From Planctomycetota bacterium (GTDB lineage Bacteria; Planctomycetota; UBA8108; JACQVS01), in the NCBI GenBank assembly GCA_016209605.1, contig JACQVS010000079.1, positions 1-46,719 on the forward strand: a stretch of DNA of 46,719 bases, given 5' to 3'. Positions within the stretch are counted from its first letter, which is position 1, and each line of letters opens with the position of its first letter. Of the stretch, positions 34,422 to 41,788 are shown piece by piece. A program made the translations under genes and the position numbers. The notes under the pieces are model-generated. The model was not told the DNA's origin, did not search any database, and saw only the letters and a program-made list of their open reading frames with translations.

Positions 34422-35225
34422 CAAAGGATGCAGCTCCCACTTGCGGAAGATGATCTCCGCCCCCTCGCTCTGGAGGAGGATCTTGCCGGCCTGAGGCGCG
34501 GCGTCGGAGGCCTCGTTCACCAGCTTGCCGTTCACCTGGATGCTGAGGCGGCCGCCGTCGGCGATGATGTCGATGCGCGTCCACTCGCTGCCCGGGCTCT
34601 CGACGTCGTTCTTGCCGCGGAAGCCGATCTCGTCCTTCCAGTCAGGGTCGCGGCCGTACCAGTTGATGCGGCCCCCCTTGAAGACCTTCTTCTCGCCTCC
34701 CTTCTTCCAGACCTCCTCGCCATCGCGGTCCTTTTCCACCTCGGCGGCCGCCGAGACCGGCAGCGGAGCGCCGGCGGCATCCTTCCCGGGGATGACGATG
34801 ATATCGCCGACGCCGCCCTGGATGATGTTGCACTCGATCGACGCCATCCAGACGCCGCCGCTGTTGCCGTCCGCTCCGGCCGCGTGCAGGAGCACCCCCG
34901 AGTCCTTGGCCTTGTCCTTGCGGCCGGCCCAGGTGCGCTCCCCCCACTTGAACTCCACCACCAGGTGGTAGTTCCGGTACTCCTTCGAGGTGGCGATGTA
35001 GCCCATGCCGTCTCCGGAGATGTGCAGCAAGCCGTCATGGACCGTGAAAACCTTCTTCGGATCATCATGCTTGGTGTCGTTGAGCCAGGTGGTGAGGCCG
35101 GTCAAGTCCTTGCCGTTGAAGAGCGGGATCACCTCCTTGGGGGTGATGGGCGCTTCCTTCTTCTTCTCGTCGTTCGTGGCGCTGAAGATTAAAAATACCA
35201 GTAACAAGGCCAGTCGTGCATTCAT
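34413..35225 (-). CDS. Secreted DUF1080 protein (3-keto-disaccharide hydrolase-like)
   Basis: This 270-residue protein has an N-terminal signal (MNARLALLLVFLIFSAT) and AGGAGTTTTACC before the ATG at 35225. DUF1080 landmarks are visible: IPLFNGKDLTGLTTW, KVFTVHDGLLHISGDGMGYIATSKEYRNY split over two blocks, FKWGERTWAGRKDKAKDSGVL, and the end motif QVNGKLVNEASDAAP, then LLQSEGAEIIFRKWELHPL. The family has a concanavalin-like beta-sandwich. Some members cleave 3-keto-glycosides. It is abundant in Planctomycetota and related phyla. It starts 11 nt after the SDR stop and is in the same minus-strand operon, so it may process or bind a sugar moiety in the pathway. Confidence 0.88.
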   Translation of the reverse strand: MNARLALLLVFLIFSATNDEKKKEAPITPKEVIPLFNGKDLTGLTTWLNDTKHDDPKKVFTVHDGLLHISGDGMGYIATSKEYRNYHLVVEFKWGERTWAGRKDKAKDSGVLLHAAGADGNSGGVWMASIECNIIQGGVGDIIVIPGKDAAGAPLPVSAAAEVEKDRDGEEVWKKGGEKKVFKGGRINWYGRDPDWKDEIGFRGKNDVESPGSEWTRIDIIADGGRLSIQVNGKLVNEASDAAPQAGKILLQSEGAEIIFRKWELHPLKK

Positions 35226-35235
35226 GGTAAAACTC

Positions 35236-35982
35236 CTAGACGATCCCCCCATCCACCGCGATCACCTGTCCGGTGATGAACGAGGCCTGCGGCGAGGCCA
35301 AGAACACCGCCACTTCCGCCACCTCCTCCGGCCTGCCGAGGCGGTTCAGGCACGAGGCCTCTTCCATCCACCGGCGGCGCTCCGCCGGCAGCGCGTCGAT
35401 GGCCGGAGACTGGATCGCCCCCGGAGCGATGGCGTTGGCGCGGATGCCGAAGCGGCCGACCTCCCGGGCCAGGGCGCGCGTGAAGCCGTGCACGCCGGCC
35501 TTGGCAGCCGCGTAAGCCGTCTGCCCCGCGAGGCCCGTGAGGCCGCTGATCGACGAGAGGTTGATGATCGACCCGCGCCGCTCCGAGATCATCGCCGGCA
35601 GCACCTGCCGGGTGACGGCGAAGACCGCCTCGAGGTTCAAGCTCAAGGTCCGGCGCCACTCCTCCTCGCCCATGTAGTAAAGCAGCCGGTCGAGGTTGCC
35701 GCCGGCGCCGTTCACCAGCGCCTCGATCCTGCCGGCAGCGGCCTCGAGGAAGGCCTCGGCGAGGGGGCCGGCCCCCCCGCCGATGCCGAGATCGGCTTGC
35801 AAGACGACCCCATCGCCCCCCCGCGAGCGCGCCTCCTCGAGCAGCGACTCCGCCCGCTCTCTCTGGCGGCAGCAATGGATCCCCACGAAGTAGCGCCGGG
35901 CGGCGAAGCAGCGCACGAGAGCCGCTCCCAGGGCGCCGGTCGCGCCCGTGATCAGCACCGAGGGTCGTGGGTCCGCGCTCAC
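35236..35982 (-). CDS. SDR oxidoreductase, FabG-like
   Basis: This 248-residue short-chain dehydrogenase starts at a GTG overlapping the preceding TGA (35982-35979). The NAD(P) loop is TGATGALG, a variant of TGxxxGxG. N-G-A-G-G follows (the usual NNAG strand). The catalytic Ser, Tyr and Lys lie in INLSSISGLTG and AYAAAKAGVHGF, with RANAIAPGAIQSP and the terminal ITGQVIAVDGGI. These features point to a 3-ketoacyl-ACP reductase-like enzyme. Flanked by ketosynthase, ACP and glycosyltransferase genes, it is the likely ketoreductase of the locus. A sugar or steroid dehydrogenase role cannot be excluded. Confidence 0.88.
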   Translation of the reverse strand: MSADPRPSVLITGATGALGAALVRCFAARRYFVGIHCCRQRERAESLLEEARSRGGDGVVLQADLGIGGGAGPLAEAFLEAAAGRIEALVNGAGGNLDRLLYYMGEEEWRRTLSLNLEAVFAVTRQVLPAMISERRGSIINLSSISGLTGLAGQTAYAAAKAGVHGFTRALAREVGRFGIRANAIAPGAIQSPAIDALPAERRRWMEEASCLNRLGRPEEVAEVAVFLASPQASFITGQVIAVDGGIV

Positions 35983-36614
35983 GGCGTTCTCTTGACCAGC
36001 TTGCCGTCGGGGCCGAACTGGTAGACGTAGTAGCTCGGGATCCACATGATCTCGTTATAGCGGTAGATCCACTGGTTCTTCTCGAGGATCTGCTCGCGGG
36101 TCATCTCCTCGGCCGGCTGGTAGGAATCGACAAAGGAGGGATAGCCAAGCGCCATCAAGACGTCCTCCTTTGACATGTTGATCGCCGGCGTGCCGGAAGT
36201 GATCTGGTTGAACGTGGTCTTCTCGATCTGGTCAAGATTCAGCTCCTCCTTGGTCTTGGCGAAGTGCTTGCTCAGGAAGACCGTGATCCCCTCCGGGGTC
36301 GTCAGGAAAGGCAGGTCGCGGTAAAACATCTGGCTGGGGATGCCGTTCAGGTTCATGTCGACGCGGATGCCGCTGTACATGGTGATCTCCACCTTCGAAC
36401 CCGGCGGCGCCACCACCGGTAGGGCAATGTAGTTGGAGCGCCACAGGGTGGTGGTGATCCCGGGCTGGCCGCGCATGGTATAGCGAGTGTAGTAGGGGAT
36501 CTTCAACCCATCGTTCTGCACCGGAACGGGCTCCGCGCAGCCGATGATCCCCAAAAGGGGAAGAATCCAGAGGGTCCGGGCAAAAAACCGTCTGAGGAAC
36601 GAGTTCGTGAGCAT
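35979..36614 (-). CDS. BamE/OmlA-like outer-membrane lipoprotein
   Basis: This 211-residue protein has a lipoprotein signal peptide ending in LGIIGC (Cys26) and a good AGGAGAG ribosome binding site. The body is a mature extracytoplasmic domain. Near residues 145-165 it carries MSKEDVLMALGYPSFVD, resembling the G-x-s/t-x-x-x-V-x-x-x-L-G-x-P helix-turn of SmpA/OmlA/BamE folds. It ends in IPSYYVYQFGPDGKLVKR, typical of the last beta strand with F-x-x-G in that fold. The function is not known. In a lipid/polyketide locus it might handle product transport to the outer membrane. Its leader contains a striking 17-bp inverted repeat. Confidence 0.75.
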   Translation of the reverse strand: MLTNSFLRRFFARTLWILPLLGIIGCAEPVPVQNDGLKIPYYTRYTMRGQPGITTTLWRSNYIALPVVAPPGSKVEITMYSGIRVDMNLNGIPSQMFYRDLPFLTTPEGITVFLSKHFAKTKEELNLDQIEKTTFNQITSGTPAINMSKEDVLMALGYPSFVDSYQPAEEMTREQILEKNQWIYRYNEIMWIPSYYVYQFGPDGKLVKRTP

Positions 36615-36636
36615 CTTTTCTCTCCTTAAATCTTCC

Positions 36637-36673
36637 TCCGCAACTTCTCCGCACCCTGCGGAGAAGTTGCGGA
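36637..36673. repeat. Perfect 17-bp inverted repeat in the lipoprotein leader
   Basis: Arms 36637-36653 and 36657-36673 are perfectly complementary around a 3-nt CCC/GGG loop. It begins 22 nt upstream of the lipoprotein ATG and leaves the AGGAGAG free. The stem is too long and GC-rich to be chance. It could be a REP-like element, an mRNA stabiliser or a regulatory stem. Confidence 0.65.
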
Positions 36674-36682
36674 TAGCTCAGT

Positions 36683-36699
36683 TGCGGGCGAAGCCCGCA
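36683..36699. terminator. Second hairpin upstream of the lipoprotein gene
   Basis: TGCGGGC (36683-36689) pairs with GCCCGCA (36693-36699) around a 3-nt loop, followed on the plus strand by TTTT and preceded by AAAA on the minus strand. On the minus strand it lies between the glycosyltransferase stop (36773) and the lipoprotein gene and could stop or pause transcription, although the minus-strand T-run is missing. The rest of the 158-nt gap shows nothing else. Confidence 0.4.
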
Positions 36700-36772
36700 T
36701 TTTCGGAACGCTTCAAAAATTTTCGATGACTTTATATCTCAGGAAAACAAAAATCTCCACCGCCCGCCGGGC

Positions 36773-38035
36773 TCAATTTGTGCCAGCCCGGCAGGCCTTC
36801 TCCCGCCGCGCCCCGGCGCTTCCCAGGAGCTCCTGGTAAAGCAGCAGCAGCCGGTCAAAGGTCCGCTTCCAGGAGTAGTGCCGGACGACGTGCTCACGGT
36901 ATTCCTGCGGCGGCTTCCGGGCGCGCGCCAGTTGCGCGATCTTCTCGGCGAAGTCGGCGGCGTCGCCCGGCCGGCACAGCGCCCCCAACCCCGGCTTGAG
37001 GAGATGGATCGGCCCGCCCTGGCGCACCGCCACGACCGGGATGCCGGAGGCCAGCGCCTCGAGGATCACCAGGCCGAAGGTCTCGCTGGGGCTGGGGACG
37101 GCCAGCACATCGGCATCGCGGTAGAGGCCGGCGAGGTCCTTGCCGTAAGGGCAGAGGCCGATGTACTCGACGTCCTCTCGGGCGCGGGCGTAATCCTCCA
37201 CCTGCGGCCGCAGCGGGCCATCGCCGACGATGCGCAGGCGGTAGCCCCCCTTCGCCGGCAGGCGGTCGAAGGCCGAAAGCAGGAGCGCGATGTCCTTCTC
37301 CTTGCTCAAGCGGCCGACGAAGAGCACGGTGCACGGCGCGCCGCGGGAGCCGATCGCCGCGCCGCTGGCGGAACCATTCACGGGGCCGCGCCGGGAGGCG
37401 CCGTTCTGAAGTGTGCCGTGATGGGGAGCGACGCCGTTCGCGGCCGGCCGGAAGAGCTCGAGGTTCACTCCCAGGGGGATATGCTCCAGCCGGCGGAAGC
37501 CGCGCCGTTCGAGCTGGCTCAAGATCTCGAGCGAGGGGACGACGATGCGGTCGCAGGGCCGGGTGCAGCGCCGGATGTACCTCCAGATGAACTGGCGCGC
37601 CAGGAGCGCCGCGCCGGACAGGAGCGCGAGGGGGTTCGGCCGGGAGTAAAAGGCCGGCAGGTGGACGTGGTAGTAGCCGACGATCGGCGGCCGGCGGCCG
37701 TTCTGAAAGGTCTTCGCCGCCACGCGCGCGAGCGGCGAGACGCAGTCCACCTCGATGACGTCGGGCTGCTCGCGGCTCAGGATCTCCGCGATGGCGCGGT
37801 AGTTGAAGATCACCCGATGCTGCGGGTTGCGGAAATAGCGGGGGCTGGCGACCGAGTAAATCGTCGTTCCGTTGGCGCGGTGGATCACGCTCCGGCCCGC
37901 GGGCACCACCAGCACGTGCCGGAAGCGCTCCGGAAAGCGGCTCAGGTAAGCCGACTTCTCCCGCAAGTAGGTGTTGACCCCGCCTTCGCCGCCATCGATG
38001 TATAAGGTGGTCAGGTCACAAATTTTCAAGCACAC
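36773..38035 (-). CDS. GT4 family glycosyltransferase (GT-B fold)
   Basis: This 420-residue protein starts at GTG 38035 (an overlapping TTG at 38038 is possible), with GAGG upstream. The N-terminal Rossmann half includes ICDLTTLYIDGGEGGVNTYL, the G-G-x-x acceptor loop. The C-terminal half has VLFVGRLSKEKDIALLLSAF, RLRIVGDGPL, and the E-x7-E motif in SPSETFGLVILEALASGIPVV. This is a retaining nucleotide-sugar transferase of the mannosyl/glucosyl type, at the cytoplasmic membrane face. A Gly/Ser/Asn-rich insert (HHGTLQNGASRRGPVNG) sits between the halves. It is the first gene of the minus-strand operon that continues with the lipoprotein, SDR and DUF1080 genes, suggesting glycosylation of the locus product. 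Confidence 0.9.
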   Translation of the reverse strand: MCLKICDLTTLYIDGGEGGVNTYLREKSAYLSRFPERFRHVLVVPAGRSVIHRANGTTIYSVASPRYFRNPQHRVIFNYRAIAEILSREQPDVIEVDCVSPLARVAAKTFQNGRRPPIVGYYHVHLPAFYSRPNPLALLSGAALLARQFIWRYIRRCTRPCDRIVVPSLEILSQLERRGFRRLEHIPLGVNLELFRPAANGVAPHHGTLQNGASRRGPVNGSASGAAIGSRGAPCTVLFVGRLSKEKDIALLLSAFDRLPAKGGYRLRIVGDGPLRPQVEDYARAREDVEYIGLCPYGKDLAGLYRDADVLAVPSPSETFGLVILEALASGIPVVAVRQGGPIHLLKPGLGALCRPGDAADFAEKIAQLARARKPPQEYREHVVRHYSWKRTFDRLLLLYQELLGSAGARREKACRAGTN

Positions 38036-38166
38036 CAAACCTCGATCGAGTTCCTGGGCAGAGGACCTGGCATGACCTCGGCCTCCGCCAAAAAGGCTCT
38101 ATCCTTCTCAAGCGGCAGATTATATCATTCAGCCACCCGAAGAAATCAACAAAGTAATGTGCTGAA

Positions 38167-40365
38167 ATGATCCCCGCGCTCAAATCCGATTCCTCGGTCG
38201 ACCCGGTCGTCATCACCGGCCTCGGCCTCGTGACCGCCGCCGGAAGCGGCGCCGCCGCCTTCTGGCGCGCCTTCCAGAGGAAGGAAAGCCATCTGGGGCG
38301 GCTCCGGCAGATCGATGCCGCCGGCCTCTCGGTCGGCCGCGGCGGCGAGGTTCCGGACGAGCTCCTGGAGCCGGTCTGGCTTGATATGCCCGGCCGGGAC
38401 GCAGGGGACGGCGGCGACCGGGCCCTGCGCCTGGCCGCCCTGGCCGCGCGGGAGGCTCTGGATGACGCCGGGCTCCTCGCGCCGCGGCGCGAGGTCCGCA
38501 TCGGCCTGGCCCTGGGGACGGCGCTGGGAGCGGTGCAGACGCTCGAACGGCTCGCGGCCGGCCGGGCCCCCGAGAGCGCCTGGCGCGCCGTCTCCCCCGA
38601 TCAGCTCTCCTCGGCCGTGGCGGAGCGCTTCGGGCTCGCAGGCCCGCGCTGGACCTTCTCGGTCACCTGCGTCTCGGGGCTCTACGCCCTCGAGCAGGCC
38701 GCGGTCGATCTCGAGCGCGGCCGCGCCGGCGCCATGCTGGTCGGCGGGCTGGACACCTTGAGCCGGTTCATGCAGTCGGGTTTTTGCGCCCTCAAGGCCC
38801 TTTCCCCCTCTGGGCAGCTCCGGCCGTTCGACCTCGAGCACGACGGCATCCTCCTCGGCGAGGGGGCCGCCTTCATCCTCCTCGAGACCGCGAGCCGCGC
38901 GAGGGAGCGCGGCGCCAGGTCCTACGGCGCCGTTCTCGAGAACCGCCTGATCAGCGACGCCGCCCATCTCACCTCGCCGGACGGCTCCGGAAAGGGCATG
39001 GCGGAGGCCATCCGGCAGGCGCTGGCCGGCGCCGGCATCTCTCCGGGAGAGATCGGCTGCATCACGCCGACCGCCACGGGATCGCCCATCTACGACCGCA
39101 TGCAGAGCCGCGCCGCGCTCGAGGCCCTCGGGGCGCGCGGCGCCCAGGTGCCCGCCACCACCTGGGAGCCGGCCGTCGGCCATCTGCTCGCGGGCACGGG
39201 CATCGCCGGTGCAGTGCACGCGGCGCTGGTGCTCGACCGCGGCGCCATCCTGCCGTCCTTCGGGGTGGAAAGCAAGGACCCCGAGTGCCGGCTGCGCTAC
39301 GTGCTCGACGGCGAGGAGCCTTTCCGGGGGCGGAGCGTCCTGGCCCTCACGGTCGGATTCGGCGGCCAGAACGGCGCCACCTTGATCGGCCTTCCGCCGC
39401 CAGCCTCGGGGCCGGCCCGCGCTCCGGAAAAAGCTCCCTCGCCGCCGCAGGCCGCCATCGCCGCCGCCGCGGCCGCCGGCCGGTACATACCTTCGGGGGA
39501 CGGCGCGGCGAAGGCGGCGGAGCTGTTCTCTCCGGCCAGGCCGGAGTTCTCGACCGATCCGGAAAGCCTGGCGGCGCTCTTCCCCGGCCGCTGGAACCCG
39601 CGCCGCGAGCTGCCTCCGGGCCTGGGTCCGCTCGTTCAAACCGTGGCCAGCGCGCTGCAGGCCGCGGGCTGGTGGGAGCCGGGCCAGCCGGACCCGGTGC
39701 CGGGAGGGCTGGCGCTGGGGACCGACTGGCAGGGCCTCGCGGCGGCGCTGCCTTACGCCCGCGACCTGGCGCGTTCGGGGCCCGCCGGCGCGAGCCCGAG
39801 CGGCTTTCTCTTCTCGCTCCCCTCCTCGGCCGCGGCGGTGCTGGGGATCCTCTTCGGCCTGAGGGACTACCAGGCGACGATCACCGGCGGCGCGCTCTCG
39901 GGCTTTCAAGCCCTGAGCCACGCCATCGACCGCCTGGCCGGCGGCAAGGCCAGCCGGCTGGTGGCGGGGGCCCTGACCATCGCCACACCCGAGCTGCGCC
40001 CCTTCCTGGAAGCGGGCGGCGTCGCGGCGCCGGGAGAGGAGGCCGGGACTCTCGAGCTGGCCGCCGCGGCGTGTCTCGAGCCCGGCGGCGGGGATGGCGC
40101 CTGCCGCGCCGCGCTGGTCGAGGGGCGGGACCGGCCGCTCGACCCCGCCGGCGGTGCGGTGGAGGACGCTCCGGAGCTGGAGCGCCTGCCCGCGGGCTTC
40201 CGGCGGCTGGCCGCGCCTGCCCTCTTCTCGCTTTTCAGCGCCCTCGAGCATGGTAAAATGCCCTGTTTGTGGAGTCCCCGGGATCCGGCTCAAGGCGCCC
40301 GGCCACGCGGCCTTTCGATCCAGGTCACCGGGACTTTCCTGAAGAAAACCAGTTCCATCAATTGA
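38167..40365 (+). CDS. Ketosynthase fused to a degenerate ketosynthase
   Basis: This 732-residue protein has two KS-fold parts. Residues 12-405 form a ketosynthase with nucleophile Cys168 in FSVTCVSGLYALEQ and His339 in EPAVGHLLAGTG. The usual NAHGTxT histidine is Thr300 (CITPTATGSP) and the Lys of the K-x4-GH motif is Glu334. Residues about 495-600 repeat a KS N-terminal half: GGLALGTDWQGLAAALPYAR, GFLFSLPSSAAAVLGILFG, and ATITGGALSGFQALSHAIDRLAGGKA, where the Cys position is not cysteine. This resembles a KS-CLF pair fused and then reduced. A Pro/Ala-rich linker (410-470) separates the halves. It starts 131 nt from the divergent glycosyltransferase, with a weak ribosome binding site. It is probably an acyltransferase-like or priming KS rather than an elongating one. 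Confidence 0.85.
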   Translation: MIPALKSDSSVDPVVITGLGLVTAAGSGAAAFWRAFQRKESHLGRLRQIDAAGLSVGRGGEVPDELLEPVWLDMPGRDAGDGGDRALRLAALAAREALDDAGLLAPRREVRIGLALGTALGAVQTLERLAAGRAPESAWRAVSPDQLSSAVAERFGLAGPRWTFSVTCVSGLYALEQAAVDLERGRAGAMLVGGLDTLSRFMQSGFCALKALSPSGQLRPFDLEHDGILLGEGAAFILLETASRARERGARSYGAVLENRLISDAAHLTSPDGSGKGMAEAIRQALAGAGISPGEIGCITPTATGSPIYDRMQSRAALEALGARGAQVPATTWEPAVGHLLAGTGIAGAVHAALVLDRGAILPSFGVESKDPECRLRYVLDGEEPFRGRSVLALTVGFGGQNGATLIGLPPPASGPARAPEKAPSPPQAAIAAAAAAGRYIPSGDGAAKAAELFSPARPEFSTDPESLAALFPGRWNPRRELPPGLGPLVQTVASALQAAGWWEPGQPDPVPGGLALGTDWQGLAAALPYARDLARSGPAGASPSGFLFSLPSSAAAVLGILFGLRDYQATITGGALSGFQALSHAIDRLAGGKASRLVAGALTIATPELRPFLEAGGVAAPGEEAGTLELAAAACLEPGGGDGACRAALVEGRDRPLDPAGGAVEDAPELERLPAGFRRLAAPALFSLFSALEHGKMPCLWSPRDPAQGARPRGLSIQVTGTFLKKTSSIN

Positions 40366-40378
40366 AACGGAGAGAGGG

Positions 40379-40651
40379 ATGCCCTTGACGGATGAGTTGC
40401 GCGCGCAAATCAAGGAAATGCTGGTGCGGCGGCTGCGCCTGAAGGTCGATCCCGCCGCCATCGCCGACGACCAGCCCCTCTTCGGCGATGGGCTGGGCCT
40501 CGACTCGATCGATGTCCTCGAGGTGGTGGCGGGGCTCGAGAAGGAGTTCGGCGCCGCCATCAAGACTCAAGAAGAGGGCGAGCGCATCCTCCGCAGCGTC
40601 AACGCCATCGCCGCATACCTCGTGGAAAAGGGCTCCCCCCGGAAGGCCTGA
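40379..40651 (+). CDS. Acyl carrier protein
   Basis: This 90-residue ACP has the phosphopantetheine Ser in GLGLDSIDVLEVVAGLE (D-S-I motif, Ser about 42) and the usual helices: TDELRAQIKEMLVRRLRLKV before it and GERILRSVNAIAAYLVEKG after it. The distance and acidity match type II ACPs. It carries growing or primed acyl chains as a 4'-phosphopantetheine thioester. GGAGAGAGGG precedes the ATG, and it begins 13 nt after the KS fusion. No phosphopantetheinyl transferase is in the window, so an outside enzyme must activate it. Confidence 0.95.
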   Translation: MPLTDELRAQIKEMLVRRLRLKVDPAAIADDQPLFGDGLGLDSIDVLEVVAGLEKEFGAAIKTQEEGERILRSVNAIAAYLVEKGSPRKA

Positions 40652-40661
40652 TCCCTCCCCC

Positions 40662-41750
40662 ATGCGCCGCTTCCTCCCTTACGAACAGATCCCCTTGACG
40701 CCCTTCCTGGGCCTGCCGCGGGAGCTGTGGTCGGAGGAGTTCTTCCGCTGCGGCGAGACCGTCAACCTCTGGGTCGATGTGGCGGTGGAAAAGGTGCTCT
40801 CGGCGCTGGGCCTGGAGGCGGGCGCGGTTCGGGAATCGATCGAGGAGCTGGCCGCGCGGGCGCGCGTTCCGCCGGATCGCCTGCCCATGCTTCGCTGGCT
40901 CTTCGACTGGGTGGAAGATGCGGAGCGGACGGTCGGGATCGCCGGGGAAAATCCGCCGCCGGACGAGTCGACGCGCCCCACCTTCGAGCTGCTTTCCCGC
41001 GTCACCCCCCGCTACGCCGCCTTCCTGCGGGGCGAGGAGGAGGGGGAACGCATTTTATTCTCTCCGGGGACGCTGGCGCTCTGGGAGAGCTATTTTTCGA
41101 ACTGCCACGCCGTGGTGCGCGGCCTGAACGCGCTGGGCGCGCACGCCGCCCTGGAAGCTTTGTCCGGTAAAGGCGGCTTGCGGATCCTGGAAGTGGGCGG
41201 CGGCCTGGGAAGCGCCGCGGCGGCGCTGCTCGAGGGGATCGCCGGCCGGACCGCTTGCTATCTTTTCACCGACGTGCACCCCGGCTTCCTGCGCCGAGGC
41301 GGCGAGGCGCTGAAGGCCCGGTTCCCGGGCGTGCCGATCGAGCTGGCGCGGCTCGACCTGAACGGCGATCTGAGCCGCCCCGGCGCGCCCGCCGGCGGGT
41401 TCGATCTCATCTACGGCGCCAACGCGCTCCACCTCGCCGGCGATCTGCTCAGGACCTTGAAGGGCCTGAAGGGCCTCCTGGCCCCCGGCGGCCGGCTGAT
41501 CTTCGTCGAGGGGACGCGGCCGGCGCCGCATCGCCCCATCGCGGCCGAGTTCGCCTTCCAGCTCCTGCCGCAGTTCACCCAAGCGGCCGTGGATCCAGAG
41601 TTCCGGCCCCGCGGCGGCTTCCTGAGCGGCGGCGAGTGGCTGGGGGCGCTGCGGCGGGCCGGCTTCCGCCGGATCGAGAGCGTTCCGGACCTGGAGCCGG
41701 CCGTGCGGGCCTACCCCAACCACGCCATGGGGGCGTTCGTGGCCAGTTGA
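40662..41750 (+). CDS. PKS-type methyltransferase
   Basis: This 362-residue protein has a class I methyltransferase domain in its C-terminal 230 residues: motif I ILEVGGGLGSAAAALLEGI, FTDVHPGFL, FDLIYGANALHLAGDLLRT and LLAPGGRLIFVEGTRP. The arrangement is that of C-methyltransferase domains in polyketide synthases and of SAM-dependent O-methyltransferase-like enzymes. The N-terminal 130 residues are helical, as in dimerising methyltransferases (LRWLFDWVEDAERTVGIAG). The gene begins 10 nt after the ACP, so an ACP-bound or released acyl substrate is likely. The ATG at 40662 is chosen because the ACP stop lies just before it. Confidence 0.85.
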   Translation: MRRFLPYEQIPLTPFLGLPRELWSEEFFRCGETVNLWVDVAVEKVLSALGLEAGAVRESIEELAARARVPPDRLPMLRWLFDWVEDAERTVGIAGENPPPDESTRPTFELLSRVTPRYAAFLRGEEEGERILFSPGTLALWESYFSNCHAVVRGLNALGAHAALEALSGKGGLRILEVGGGLGSAAAALLEGIAGRTACYLFTDVHPGFLRRGGEALKARFPGVPIELARLDLNGDLSRPGAPAGGFDLIYGANALHLAGDLLRTLKGLKGLLAPGGRLIFVEGTRPAPHRPIAAEFAFQLLPQFTQAAVDPEFRPRGGFLSGGEWLGALRRAGFRRIESVPDLEPAVRAYPNHAMGAFVAS

Positions 41751-41788
41751 TCCGAAAATTCAAAAAAACCGGAGAAGGAGGGATTCCC

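Noticed and set aside
38038..38166. Pathway-specific operator in the divergent GT4/KS region
   Set aside because: No inverted repeat or promoter-like pair with convincing spacing was seen in this 131-nt gap.
38146..40563. 805-codon minus-strand frame opposite the KS fusion
   Set aside because: Arg/Gly/Ala-rich shadow frame without recognisable motifs, covering verified KS and ACP genes.
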